A stretch of DNA of 64,000 nucleotides from Bradyrhizobium diazoefficiens (GTDB lineage Bacteria > Pseudomonadota > Alphaproteobacteria > Rhizobiales > Xanthobacteraceae): positions 1 to 64,000 of the forward strand of contig NZ_JAFCJJ010000001.1 in NCBI RefSeq assembly GCF_018131015.1. Reading direction: 5' to 3'. This document shows positions 51,388 through 60,258 of the stretch, piece by piece. The notes beneath the pieces are model-generated. The model saw only the letters and a program-made list of their open reading frames with translations, was not told the origin of the DNA and searched no databases. Each line of letters starts with the position of its first letter. Within the stretch, counting starts at the first letter, position 1. A program made the position numbers and the translations under genes.

Positions 51388-53895
51388 ATGCAGGGGCTGA
51401 CCGCGTCCGAAGCGCAGGCCCGGTTGGAGGCCGAAGGCTTCAATGAGCTGCCCCGTACGGGCCGGCGAACGATCCTGCGCCTCATCCTCGAGGTGCTGCG
51501 CGAGCCCATGCTGCTGTTGCTGCTGGCGGGCGGGCTGATCTATTTCGCGCTGGGCGATCTCGGCGAGGCGTTGCTGCTCCTCGTCCTTGCATCGATCTCG
51601 ATCGTCATCACCATCGTGCAGGAGGCCCGCACCGAGCGCGTGCTCGAGTCCTTGCGCGATCTGACCAGTCCCCGTGCGCTGGTGATCCGCGATGGCGAGC
51701 GCATCCGCATTCCCGGCCGCGAGGTCGCTCGCGGCGATCTGATCGTGCTCTCCGAGGGCGACCGCGTGGCGGCGGACGCCGTGGTCGTTCGCTCCGACGA
51801 TCTGCTGCTGGATGAATCGTTGCTGACCGGGGAATCCGTCCCTGTCAGAAAGCGGGCGCAATCGCCGCTCGAAGAGCCGGTGGCGCCGGTTGCCGGCGGC
51901 GACGATCAGCCGTTCGTGTTCTCCGGCACGCTGGTGGTGCGCGGCAGCGGCACCGCCGAAGTCACCTCGACCGGGATCCGGAGCGAGATCGGCAAGATCG
52001 GACAGTCGCTCAGCTCGCTCACGACGGAAACGCCCCGTCTGCAGCAGCAGACCACGCGCCTGGTGACGCTGTTCGCCATGGCCAGCGCCGTCGTCATAGC
52101 GTTGACCGTGCTGCTGTACGGTCTCTACCGGGGCGGCTGGCTGGAGGGCGTGCTTGCCGGGATCGCGCTCGGCATGTCGATGCTTCCGGAAGAGTTTCCT
52201 GTCGTCCTGACGGTGTTTCTCGCCATGGGTGCCTGGCGCATCTCGCAGGCGCGCGTGCTGACGCGCAGGGCCTCGGCCATCGAATCGTTGGGGGCGGCAA
52301 CCGTGCTCTGCACGGACAAGACGGGGACGCTGACGGAAAATCGCATGACGGTGGCGCGGCTGATGCTGCCGGACGCCACGCAATGCACGCCCGACGCCAC
52401 GGCTCCCGCCGGGCACCCGTTCGACGCATTGATCGAGACCGGCGTCCTGGCCTGCGCCCCCGAGCCGTTCGATCCCATGGAGAAAGCGCTGCATGCGCTC
52501 GGTCCGGATGCCGCGGCCGGACGACAGCTCGTCCGGAGCTACGGGTTGCGCCCCGATCTCCTCGCCATGTCCAACGCGTGGCGGGGAGGCGGCGGCGCGT
52601 GCACAATTGCGGCAAAGGGTGCGCCCGAGACGATCGCCATGCTTTGCGGAATGACCGCGGAACAGCTCGCTGAATTGCGCTCGCGTGTGGACGCGCTCGC
52701 GCGGGAAGGGCTGCGTGTGCTCGGCGTGGCGCGCGCGGACTGCGCGGAGGCGGACCTGCCTGCGACACAGCGCGACTTTTCCTTCCGCTTCTGCGGCCTG
52801 ACGGGCTTTGCCGATCCGCTGCGGCCCGAAGTGGAGGGAGCCGTCGCCGAATGCCGTTCCGCCGGAATCCGCGTGGTCATGATCACCGGCGACTACCCCG
52901 CGACCGCGTCGGCGATCGCCGCGCAAGCGGGCCTCGTGCCCGAGCTTGTCCTGACCGGGGCGGAGGTCGAAGGCGCGGCAGATGCCGAGCTCGCGCGGGC
53001 GGCGAGGGGGCAGGCCGTCTTTGCGCGCATTGCGCCGGCGCAGAAACTGCGCATCGTCAGCGCGCTCAAGGGAGTCGGCGAGATCGTCGCCATGACGGGC
53101 GACGGCGTCAACGACGCGCCGTCGCTGAAGGCGGCCCATATCGGCATTGCCATGGGCGGGCGCGGCACCGACGTGGCGCGCGAAGCGTCCTCGATCGTTC
53201 TGCTCGACGACGATTTCGGCTCGATCGTGAAGGCGATCCGGCTCGGCCGCCGGATCTACGACAATCTGCGCAAGGCAATGAGCTTCATCCTCGCGGTCCA
53301 TGTGCCGATTGCAGGGCTTGCACTGCTGCCGCTGGTGACCGGGCTGCCGCTGCTGTTCGGGCCGGTCCACATCGCGTTTCTGGAAATGATCATCGACCCC
53401 GTCTGCTCGCTGGTGTTCGAGGCCGAGACCGCAGAGCGCGATGTGATGCAGCGGCCGCCGCGCTCGCCCGACGAGCCGCTGCTGCCGAAATCCCTGCTGG
53501 TGTGGTCGGCGCTGCAGGGCGCGCTCGCGCTGCTCCTGACCGGCGGCGTGATGGTGACGGCAAACGCCCATGGCATGCCGGACAGCGAGGTGCGCGCGCT
53601 GACGTTCTTCTCGCTGGTGCTGGTGATCGTGAGCCTGATCTTCGTCAATCGCTCGTTCTCGACGTCGCTCGTCGAGGCCTTTACCCGGCCGAACCGGACA
53701 CTCGCCGTCATCGTCGCCTTCGTCGCGGCCATGCTCACCCTCAGCCTTGCCTGGCCGGCTGCCGCACAGCTGTTCCGTTTTGGTCCGCTGCATGCCGACG
53801 ACCTCGCCGTCACGGTGGGGGCGGCGCTGGTGTCGCTGCTGTTGCTGGAACTGTCGAAATATCCGCTACGCCGCGCCTGGCCCGCCGGAGGGTAG
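51388..53895 (+). CDS. P-type cation-transporting ATPase
   Basis: This is an 835-residue P2-type ATPase. The cation ATPase N-domain begins GLTASEAQARLEAEGFNELP. The actuator TGES lies in LLTGESVPV, the helix-4 ion site is MLPEEFPVVL, phosphorylated D310 is in CTDKTGTLTENR, and the hinge is MTGDGVNDAPSLKAAHIGIAMG. The PEEFP motif replaces the PEGLP of Ca pumps and is common in a bacterial group of uncertain ion. It ends with the six C-terminal helices of the class. It is coupled to the USP gene. Confidence 0.85.
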   Translation: MQGLTASEAQARLEAEGFNELPRTGRRTILRLILEVLREPMLLLLLAGGLIYFALGDLGEALLLLVLASISIVITIVQEARTERVLESLRDLTSPRALVIRDGERIRIPGREVARGDLIVLSEGDRVAADAVVVRSDDLLLDESLLTGESVPVRKRAQSPLEEPVAPVAGGDDQPFVFSGTLVVRGSGTAEVTSTGIRSEIGKIGQSLSSLTTETPRLQQQTTRLVTLFAMASAVVIALTVLLYGLYRGGWLEGVLAGIALGMSMLPEEFPVVLTVFLAMGAWRISQARVLTRRASAIESLGAATVLCTDKTGTLTENRMTVARLMLPDATQCTPDATAPAGHPFDALIETGVLACAPEPFDPMEKALHALGPDAAAGRQLVRSYGLRPDLLAMSNAWRGGGGACTIAAKGAPETIAMLCGMTAEQLAELRSRVDALAREGLRVLGVARADCAEADLPATQRDFSFRFCGLTGFADPLRPEVEGAVAECRSAGIRVVMITGDYPATASAIAAQAGLVPELVLTGAEVEGAADAELARAARGQAVFARIAPAQKLRIVSALKGVGEIVAMTGDGVNDAPSLKAAHIGIAMGGRGTDVAREASSIVLLDDDFGSIVKAIRLGRRIYDNLRKAMSFILAVHVPIAGLALLPLVTGLPLLFGPVHIAFLEMIIDPVCSLVFEAETAERDVMQRPPRSPDEPLLPKSLLVWSALQGALALLLTGGVMVTANAHGMPDSEVRALTFFSLVLVIVSLIFVNRSFSTSLVEAFTRPNRTLAVIVAFVAAMLTLSLAWPAAAQLFRFGPLHADDLAVTVGAALVSLLLLELSKYPLRRAWPAGG

Positions 53896-53963
53896 GCGCG
53901 GGGACAGCAAACGGATGCGGGCGGCCACGCTGCACGGGCCGGCCATCCACGATCCGCTGCGGG

Positions 53964-55562
53964 TCAGACGGCCTTCTCCTCCAGCGCCCGGCGCAGCCGC
54001 CGGATGACGACGCCGCGGGCGCGATCGTCGGCGGCGGCTGCAATCTTCTCGTTGATGTCGAGCATGAGTTCCGACATCTCGTTGTGCCAGTCGAGACGGG
54101 TCACGGCCTCCGGGGCGAGCCGCCGGCGACGATCGACGTCGAGGACGCGCGGTTCGGCAGCGGCGAGTTCGTAGATGTCGTCCAGCATCGGCTGGTAGAC
54201 CTTGGCCGCGGGAACGATGCGTTCGGCGACACGCGCGGCCAGCCCGGCGATCGCGCCTTCCTCGCCGTGGACCAGGAACAGCCCGCGGGTGACGGGGCGG
54301 CGTGCCGCGATCCAGCCGGCCATTTCCGCGCCGTCGGCATGGCCCGAATATTCGTCGATCATGCGGATCCGCGCCGCGACCCTGATCTCCTCGCCCTGGA
54401 TCCGCACCGCCCTGGCGCCGTTCTGCAGGAAGCGGCCGAGGGTGCCGTTGGCCTGGAAGCCGGCGAGCAGCACGGTGGCGCGCTCGTTCCAGAGCCAGTG
54501 CTTCAGGTGATGGCGGATGCGGCCGGCGTCGCACATGCCGCTGGCCGCGATGATAATGTGGAATCCGCTGAGGCGCATGATCGCCTTGCTCTCGTCCGCC
54601 GTCTCGGTGAATTTGAGATGCGGCGAGTTGAGCAGGCGGTTGGCGTCGACGGTCGGGTCGAGGCTCGCGGCATGCCGGCGGAACACCTCGGTGGCACGGA
54701 TCGCCAGCGGCGAGTCGAGGAAGATCGGCGCCGTCGGGATCTCGCCCTGCTCCATCAGGCCGACGAGATCGACGATCAGCTCCTGGGTGCGCTCGACCGC
54801 GAAGGCGGGCAGCAGCAGTGCGCCGCCGGCTGCCGCCGCATCGCGCACCTCGGATGCGAGGTGCTGCCGGCGGAGCGCAGGCGTCGTGGCGGCGCGCACA
54901 CGGTCGCCATAGGTGGATTCGGCGATGACATAGTCGAAGTCGGTCGGCGCTTCCGGATCGGGCTGGAGCAGCTTCGCCTCGGGCCCGACGTCGCCGGAGA
55001 GCAGCGCGCGCAGCGGACGCGGCGAACCCTGCTCGGTGATTTCGAGCTCGATCGAGGCGGAGCCGAGCAGGTGGCCGGCATTCCAGTAGCGGGCGCGGAC
55101 GCCCGGGATCACGTCGGTCCAGTGCTCATAGTCGACCGCGCGAAACGACTGCAGCGATGCAATCGCGTCAGCCTGGGTGTAGATCGGCTGCACTTCTTTC
55201 CGGCCGCGCGCCGCGTTGCGGCGGTTGAGCTGCGCGACCTCCGATTCCTGGATGCTACCTGCGTCGGGCAACATGTAAGAGCAGAGGTCGATGGTGCCGC
55301 GCGTCGCCAGGATCGGTCCCTCGAATCCGGCGCGCACGAGTTTCGGCAGCAGGCCGCTGTGGTCGATATGCGCGTGCGTCAGCAGCACGGCGTCGAGGTC
55401 GGCGGGGCGGAACGGAAAGGCGCCGTAGTTCAGCTCCTTGAGCGTCTTCTGGCCCTGGAACAGGCCGCAATCGACCAGGAAGCGGCCGGTTGCGGTCTGG
55501 AACAAATAGCTCGATCCGGTCACGGTGCGGGCGGCGCCGCAGAAACGAACGGTGATGCTCAT
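53964..55562 (-). CDS. Metallo-beta-lactamase fold RNA/DNA hydrolase, beta-CASP type
   Basis: This is a 532-residue protein. The MBL zinc motif is H63-A-H65-I-D67-H68 in LTHAHIDHSGLLPKLV, with NAGHLLGS and LLSGDVGPEA following. The beta-CASP insert spans about residues 215-390 (FLDSPLAIRATEVFRRH, SGMCDAGRIRHHL), and the RMMBL-type ending has DEYSGHADGAEMAGWI. Relatives are RNase J and CPSF-73-like nucleases. It is three bases downstream of thymidine phosphorylase and convergent with the P-type ATPase, in a proposed FixK-controlled module. Confidence 0.85.
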   Translation of the reverse strand: MSITVRFCGAARTVTGSSYLFQTATGRFLVDCGLFQGQKTLKELNYGAFPFRPADLDAVLLTHAHIDHSGLLPKLVRAGFEGPILATRGTIDLCSYMLPDAGSIQESEVAQLNRRNAARGRKEVQPIYTQADAIASLQSFRAVDYEHWTDVIPGVRARYWNAGHLLGSASIELEITEQGSPRPLRALLSGDVGPEAKLLQPDPEAPTDFDYVIAESTYGDRVRAATTPALRRQHLASEVRDAAAAGGALLLPAFAVERTQELIVDLVGLMEQGEIPTAPIFLDSPLAIRATEVFRRHAASLDPTVDANRLLNSPHLKFTETADESKAIMRLSGFHIIIAASGMCDAGRIRHHLKHWLWNERATVLLAGFQANGTLGRFLQNGARAVRIQGEEIRVAARIRMIDEYSGHADGAEMAGWIAARRPVTRGLFLVHGEEGAIAGLAARVAERIVPAAKVYQPMLDDIYELAAAEPRVLDVDRRRRLAPEAVTRLDWHNEMSELMLDINEKIAAAADDRARGVVIRRLRRALEEKAV

Positions 55563-55565
55563 CTG

Positions 55566-57092
55566 TCATTCTCCGGCGGACTTGCCGCCAATCGCATATC
55601 CGCTGTCCGCGGCCGCCGCGCTCGCCGCGAGATCATGCTCGGGCTGGTCGAAGCTGTAGACGCGATAGAGCGGCTCGCCCTGCTCGACGCGGTCGCCGAT
55701 CTTCTTGAACAGGCGGATTCCGGCCCCCTTGTCGAGCGGCGCGCCGGCGGTGCGGGCGAGGCGGTTCAGCCGCAGGCAGTCGATCGCGGACACCACGCCG
55801 TCCTGCGCCGCCTTGACGTCGAAGCTGCGGGATCCGAGCTCGGTGTTGCATGTCGAGGGGCCCTGGGCGTCGATGATCCGCTGCATCTGCTTCAGCGCGG
55901 CGCCGCTGTCGAGCAGCTCGCGCGCGCGTTGATAGCCGGCGCCGCCGCGCAGCTTCGGGTCGTATTCCAGCAGATGGGCGGCAAGCCGCAGCGATTTCTC
56001 GCGCAGATCGCGCGGCGCATCCGGCTCGTTGCCGAGCACCGCCATCACGTCATTGGCCTCCAGCACCGGCCCGATGCCGTTGCCGATCGGCTGGCTGCCG
56101 TCGGTGGTGATCACCTCGACGGCGCGGCCGAAGCGGTCGCCGACGAATTCGAACAGTTTTCGCAGCCGCATCGCCTCGAGGGCGCCGGTGACCTTTGCCG
56201 TTGGCCCGACCGGGATGTCGATCAACAGATGCGTCGAGCCCGCCGCGATCTTCTTCGACATGATGGAGGCGACCATCTGCTCGCGGGTGTCGAGGCTGAG
56301 CGGACGCTCGACCGAGATCAGGACGTCGTCTGCGGGCGACAGGTTCACATGGCCGCCCCAGATCACGCAGCCGTTGCAGGAGGAGACGATCGCCTTCATC
56401 TCGTCGGCGCCGACATTCACCCGCGCCAGGACCTCCATCGTGTCGGCCGTTCCGGCGGGCGAGGTGATGGCGCGCGAGGAGGTTTTTGGAATCGGCAGGC
56501 CGTGTGCGGCCACGATCGGGACCACGACCATCGAGGTGCGGTTGCCGGGAATGCCGCCGATGCAGTGCTTGTCGACGACGACCGGGTCGGGCCATGTCAG
56601 CCGCGTGCCGACCTCGGCCATCGCCCGGGTGAGCGCCAGCAGCTCGTCGCTGGTGACGAAGCTCGCCGAACCGATCAGGAAGGCGGCGATCTCCATGTCG
56701 GAGTATCGGTAATGCGCGAGGTCCTGGATGATCGCGCCGATCTCGGCCGCGGTCAGCGTCCGGCCGTGGATCTTGGCGCGCACGGCCTCCAGGCTCTCCG
56801 GCGCGGAGGCCGGCGTGACGGTGACCGCGGTGTCGGCCGCTTCCCCGAACCGCCGGAACGCGGGCTCGGAAAGTCCGATCTCGTCCGCGGCCGCAAGCGT
56901 GTCGTCGTCGGTGATCAGCAGCGTCGCCAGCAGCACCTTGCCGTTGAGGCTGAGCTCGACGCGGCTGAAGCCGCGGAAGATCTCCGCACGCAACGCCTTG
57001 GATCGCCTCGAAATGACGACGACGTTCTCGCGGCCGGTATCGAGCGGGACGCGGCGAATCCTGAGTTGGTGACGGTTGTGATCTGCGAGCAT
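55566..57092 (-). CDS. Thymidine/AMP phosphorylase family, archaeal-type (type 2)
   Basis: The protein has 508 residues, longer than E. coli DeoA (440) because of the N-terminal domain ([23 protein letters not shown]) seen in the archaeal AMP phosphorylase group. Conserved stretches are [63 protein letters not shown] and the C-terminal PYNP domain ([22 protein letters not shown]). It cleaves a nucleoside or AMP with phosphate. An imperfect FixK-like box lies 59 bases before the start. It is first in the operon with the beta-CASP protein. Confidence 0.85.
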   Translation of the reverse strand: MLADHNRHQLRIRRVPLDTGRENVVVISRRSKALRAEIFRGFSRVELSLNGKVLLATLLITDDDTLAAADEIGLSEPAFRRFGEAADTAVTVTPASAPESLEAVRAKIHGRTLTAAEIGAIIQDLAHYRYSDMEIAAFLIGSASFVTSDELLALTRAMAEVGTRLTWPDPVVVDKHCIGGIPGNRTSMVVVPIVAAHGLPIPKTSSRAITSPAGTADTMEVLARVNVGADEMKAIVSSCNGCVIWGGHVNLSPADDVLISVERPLSLDTREQMVASIMSKKIAAGSTHLLIDIPVGPTAKVTGALEAMRLRKLFEFVGDRFGRAVEVITTDGSQPIGNGIGPVLEANDVMAVLGNEPDAPRDLREKSLRLAAHLLEYDPKLRGGAGYQRARELLDSGAALKQMQRIIDAQGPSTCNTELGSRSFDVKAAQDGVVSAIDCLRLNRLARTAGAPLDKGAGIRLFKKIGDRVEQGEPLYRVYSFDQPEHDLAASAAAADSGYAIGGKSAGE

Positions 57093-57150
57093 GGACGGCG
57101 CGACGTAGGAGGCGGGGCGGCCATGCTAGGCCGCCATTGGCTCGATATGC

Positions 57151-57164
57151 TTGACGCAGATCAT
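57151..57164 (-). promoter_or_regulatory. Imperfect FixK/FNR-like box before thymidine phosphorylase
   Basis: On the plus strand it reads TTGA-CGCAGA-TCAT, one base off TTGA-N6-TCAA. It is 59 bases before the ATG; with -41.5 activation the leader would be about 24 bases. With the exact box at 50444 it makes both arms of the stress module look co-regulated. Confidence 0.4.
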
Positions 57165-57257
57165 GGTTTGCAGGGCCGGCAAGCCCGGGCAGGACCGATC
57201 TGCCGGGCGTGCACGTCGTGTCGCGGACGGCGAAGTCGCCTCTCGCCGCGACCGCCG

Positions 57258-57422
57258 TTACTTCATCGCCGAGCTGATCGAGTTGAACTTGTTGCTGAGG
57301 AGCGCCGAGCCGGTGTTGTTCACGACGGTGACGATGGCCAGCGCGATGCCGGCCGCAATCAGGCCGTACTCGATCGCGGTTGCGGCACTCTCATCGGCAA
57401 GAAATGACCGAAGCAAACGCAT
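57258..57422 (-). CDS. Flp/Fap type IVb pilin
   Basis: This is a 54-residue pilin prepeptide, MRLLRSFLADESAATAIEYG then LIAAGIALAIVTVVNNTG. The ESAATAIEYGLIAAGIALAIV segment is the Flp pilin core, with Glu at +5 of the mature chain (cleavage before AIEYG or ATAIEYG by a CpaA-type peptidase). GAGGAG lies before the start. No other tad/cpa genes are adjacent. It may build a Tad-type pilus encoded elsewhere. Confidence 0.85.
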   Translation of the reverse strand: MRLLRSFLADESAATAIEYGLIAAGIALAIVTVVNNTGSALLSNKFNSISSAMK

Positions 57423-57608
57423 AGCCAACTCCTCTTCATCCGATCCAACGTAGGGTCGCGTGGTTGTCCAATTCGTTAAATCGATCGAATAAATCTTTAC
57501 GCGTCGAAAGAAATCAGGCCCTGGGCGATCGCGCCTGCGCTTGATACGACGGCATTCCTTAAATCGGGGTTTGCGCGACCGGTTAAAATCGCTTCAAAAT
57601 GGCAGCGT

Positions 57609-57845
57609 TCATTCGCGCCTTCCGTCCGCATTCAGCGCGCGCAGCATGGCGATGCGGGCGAACAGCAGCCAGCCGCCGCCGGTCTCGGCTGCGTTGATCA
57701 GGGTCTCGATGGCGGTCTGCCAGTGCGCCTCGTGCTGGGCGTCCTCGGGCAGTTGCATGATGTAGTCGGCCGCCTGCTGCAGCGTGAGCAGCTTGCGTCC
57801 CTTGCGCAGCGGAATTGGATCGTCGAACGGTGCCGACCAGGGCAT
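57609..57845 (-). CDS. Small protein co-transcribed with Ku
   Basis: This is a 78-residue cytoplasmic protein. It starts MPWSAPFDDPIPLRKGRKLLTLQQAADYI and is amphipathic with Trp and Leu (ETGGGWLLFARIAMLRALN). Its ATG is one base after the ku stop codon, so the two are tightly coupled. The family is conserved among rhizobia in my recollection but has no known function. A link with DNA repair is suggested only by its position. Confidence 0.65.
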   Translation of the reverse strand: MPWSAPFDDPIPLRKGRKLLTLQQAADYIMQLPEDAQHEAHWQTAIETLINAAETGGGWLLFARIAMLRALNADGRRE

Positions 57846-57846
57846 G

Positions 57847-58872
57847 TCAGGCCGGCCTTCGCCCCGCTGCCGCTACCCGGCCTTCTTCGCCCGCGCCGGC
57901 GCGCGCACGGGCTTTTTCGGCCTTCTTCGGTGCGGCCTCCCTGGGCGCTTGCTTCGCCGCGGCGTCCTTGCCGCCCTTGCCGGCGATCGGCAGCAGCATC
58001 TCGCGCTGGCCGTCGACGCGCTTCTTCGTCTTCCTGGCCTTCACGGTCTCCTTGCCGTTCTCCTTGGCGACCTTCGCCGCGGGCGTCGCGTCCTTCTCGG
58101 TCGCAAGGCTCTTCTTCAGCGCGTCCATCAGGTTGATGACGTTGCCGCTGGTCTTCGGCGCAGCCTTGGCCGTGATTGGCGCGCCCGAGCGCTTCTTGTT
58201 GATGAGATCGATCAGCGCGGTCTCGTAGTGATCCTCGAACATCTCCGGCTCGAACGCGCCCGACTTCTTCTCGACGATGTGCCGGGCGAGATCGAGCATG
58301 TCCTTGGTCAGCTTCACGTCCTGGATGTCGTCGAAATATTCGGTCTCGCTGCGGACCTCGTAGGGGTAGCGCAGCAGCGTACCCATCAGGCCGCTCTCGA
58401 GCGGTTCCAGCGCAATGATGTGTTCGCGGTTGGTGAGCACCACGCGGCCGATCGCGACCTTGTCCATGCTGCGGATGGTCTCGCGGATCACCGCATAGGC
58501 GTCGTGGCCGACCTTGCCGTCCGGCACGAGGTAGTAGGGACGGATCAGGTAGCGGTTATCGATGTCGGCCTTCGGCACGAACTCGTCGATCTCGATGGTG
58601 TGGGTGGAATCGAGCGCGATCTCGTCGAGCTCGTCCTTGGTGACCTCGATGTAGGTGTCGGTGTCGACCTTGTAGCCCTTGACGATGTCCTCGGAGGTCA
58701 CCTCGTCACCGGTCTCGGCGTCGACCTTGAGATATTTGATCCGGTGGCCGGTCTTGCGGTTGATCTGGTTGAAAGAGACTTTTTCGGTATCCGAAGTGGC
58801 TGGGTAAAGCGCGACCGGGCAGGTCACGAGCGACAGGCGCAGAAAACCCTTCCAATTGGCACGGGGGGCCAT
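57847..58872 (-). CDS. ku: Ku protein, non-homologous end joining
   Basis: This is a 341-residue bacterial Ku homodimer subunit. The beta-barrel core (residues 1-260) starts MAPRANWKGFLRLSLVTCPVALYPA and includes YLVPDGKVGHDAYAVIRETI and FEPEMFEDHYETALIDLI. Ku rings hold double-strand DNA ends for ligation by LigD. The extended C-terminal tail (about residues 225-341) is rich in Lys and Ala with GGKDAAAK and EEGRVAAAGRRPA, a DNA-contacting extension seen in rhizobial Ku. LigD is not in this window. Confidence 0.9.
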   Translation of the reverse strand: MAPRANWKGFLRLSLVTCPVALYPATSDTEKVSFNQINRKTGHRIKYLKVDAETGDEVTSEDIVKGYKVDTDTYIEVTKDELDEIALDSTHTIEIDEFVPKADIDNRYLIRPYYLVPDGKVGHDAYAVIRETIRSMDKVAIGRVVLTNREHIIALEPLESGLMGTLLRYPYEVRSETEYFDDIQDVKLTKDMLDLARHIVEKKSGAFEPEMFEDHYETALIDLINKKRSGAPITAKAAPKTSGNVINLMDALKKSLATEKDATPAAKVAKENGKETVKARKTKKRVDGQREMLLPIAGKGGKDAAAKQAPREAAPKKAEKARARAGAGEEGRVAAAGRRPA

Positions 58873-59098
58873 GGGCTACTCCAAACGCAACGGGGACAGT
58901 CGATGAGGATAGCATCGGGGAACACCGAATCATAGCAAGGCGGGGTGCGAAATCTTGCAATTGCGTTAACCGAACGCCGCGCGTGCGGTTGGTGCCAAAG
59001 AGCCGGAACATCACATCGGATCGGGCGTTGCCCCGGAGGACCATTGGCCGCGGCGAGGTCGCGGTCATCGGAGGCGACATCCAGAGATCGAGGGCATC

Positions 59099-59254
59099 AT
59101 GGCAACCACGCGAGAGCAGAACCGGATCGTCGAGACTGCGACCGAGGCACGCCAGGGCGAACCGGGGCCGTCGGTGGCGGCGTTGCTTGCCATCTCGACC
59201 GGGCTGGCGATCCTGATCCTTGCCGTCATCTGGTTCGTGTTCTTCCGGACCTGA
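59099..59254 (+). CDS. Small single-helix membrane protein
   Basis: This is a 51-residue protein. It starts MATTREQNRIVETATEARQG, with a soluble charged N-terminus, then VAALLAISTGLAILILAVIWFVFF as one transmembrane helix, ending RT. Small proteins of this shape occur in Bradyrhizobium. No function is known. It lies between ku and feuP, on its own. Confidence 0.5.
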   Translation: MATTREQNRIVETATEARQGEPGPSVAALLAISTGLAILILAVIWFVFFRT

Positions 59255-59483
59255 CGGAGTTCGTAGGAAGGCTCGCATCTTCCTACCCGCCGCAGAACGC
59301 GGCACATTGCGCCCGCCATGCCGCCGGCTCGTCCGGCGGCCCGGCGGGCGCAGTCGCATCCGAGCAGCGGCGAGAGATAAATGACTAAAAAGTAACGTCT
59401 AGCGGTTCCCCGCGTTCATATTCGGTTCACGCCGGAATTGCTCATCTGGCGGTGTTCATGCAGCCTATTTCGTGGAGACAAAC

Positions 59484-60158
59484 GTGCGCCTGCTCGTTGT
59501 CGAGGACGACCCCGATCTCAATCGCCAGCTCACCAAGGCCCTGACCGACGCCGGCTATGTCGTCGATCGCGCCTTCGACGGAGAAGAGGGGCACTATCTC
59601 GGCGACAACGAGCCCTATGATGCCGTGGTGCTCGACATCGGCCTGCCCAAGAAGGACGGCATCTCGGTGCTCGAGGCCTGGCGCCGCAACGGCCGCACCA
59701 TGCCGGTCCTGATCCTGACCGCGCGCGATCGCTGGAGCGACAAGGTGCAGGGGTTCGACGCCGGCGCCGACGACTATGTCGCCAAGCCGTTCCATCTGGA
59801 GGAGGTGCTGGCGCGCATCCGCGCCCTGCTGCGCCGCTCGGCCGGCCATGCCCAGAGCGAGCTGAGCTGCGGCCCCGTCACGCTCGACACCAGGACCGGC
59901 CGGGTCAGCGTATCAGGCAATCCCGTGAAGATGACCTCGCACGAATATCGGCTGCTGGCCTACCTGATGCACCATTCCGGGCGCGTGGTGTCCCGCACCG
60001 AGCTCGTCGAGCACCTCTACGACCAGGATTTCGACCGCGACTCCAATACGATCGAGGTCTTCGTCGGCCGTATCCGCAAGAAGCTCGACGTCGACATCAT
60101 CCAGACCGTCCGTGGCCTCGGCTACCTCCTGACCCCGCCGCCGGCGCCGGGAGCCTGA
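59484..60158 (+). CDS. feuP: FeuP-like response regulator (OmpR/PhoB family)
   Basis: This 224-residue response regulator has the receiver phosphoacceptor D51 (VVLDIGLP), K of VAKPF, and the winged HTH C-terminal domain (RVVSRTELVEHLYDQDFDRDSNTIEVFVGRIRKKL). GTG 59484 is the likely start with GGAG eight bases upstream; GTG 59472 is in frame. It is followed by a sensor kinase 100 bases later. FeuP/FeuQ were described in rhizobia for iron and cyclic glucan regulation. Confidence 0.75.
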   Translation: MRLLVVEDDPDLNRQLTKALTDAGYVVDRAFDGEEGHYLGDNEPYDAVVLDIGLPKKDGISVLEAWRRNGRTMPVLILTARDRWSDKVQGFDAGADDYVAKPFHLEEVLARIRALLRRSAGHAQSELSCGPVTLDTRTGRVSVSGNPVKMTSHEYRLLAYLMHHSGRVVSRTELVEHLYDQDFDRDSNTIEVFVGRIRKKLDVDIIQTVRGLGYLLTPPPAPGA

Positions 60159-60258
60159 CGCGCAAGCTTCGAGGCTTGACGTGCGCCCCGGACGGAGGCC
60201 TTGGTTCGGATCATGATGTCCGACGCCCCGCCATCCTGCGCCTCCCGGGACCTTGCCG

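Noticed and set aside
52851..57407. 1518-codon plus-strand frame and the 1090-codon minus frame at 50521-53793
   Set aside because: Both are shadows of the P-type ATPase, beta-CASP and thymidine phosphorylase genes, whose motifs are complete. Length alone is not evidence at this GC content.
60160..60190. Terminator between feuP and feuQ (CAAGC / GCTTG)
   Set aside because: The stem is only five pairs and no T run follows, so the genes are probably still co-transcribed.
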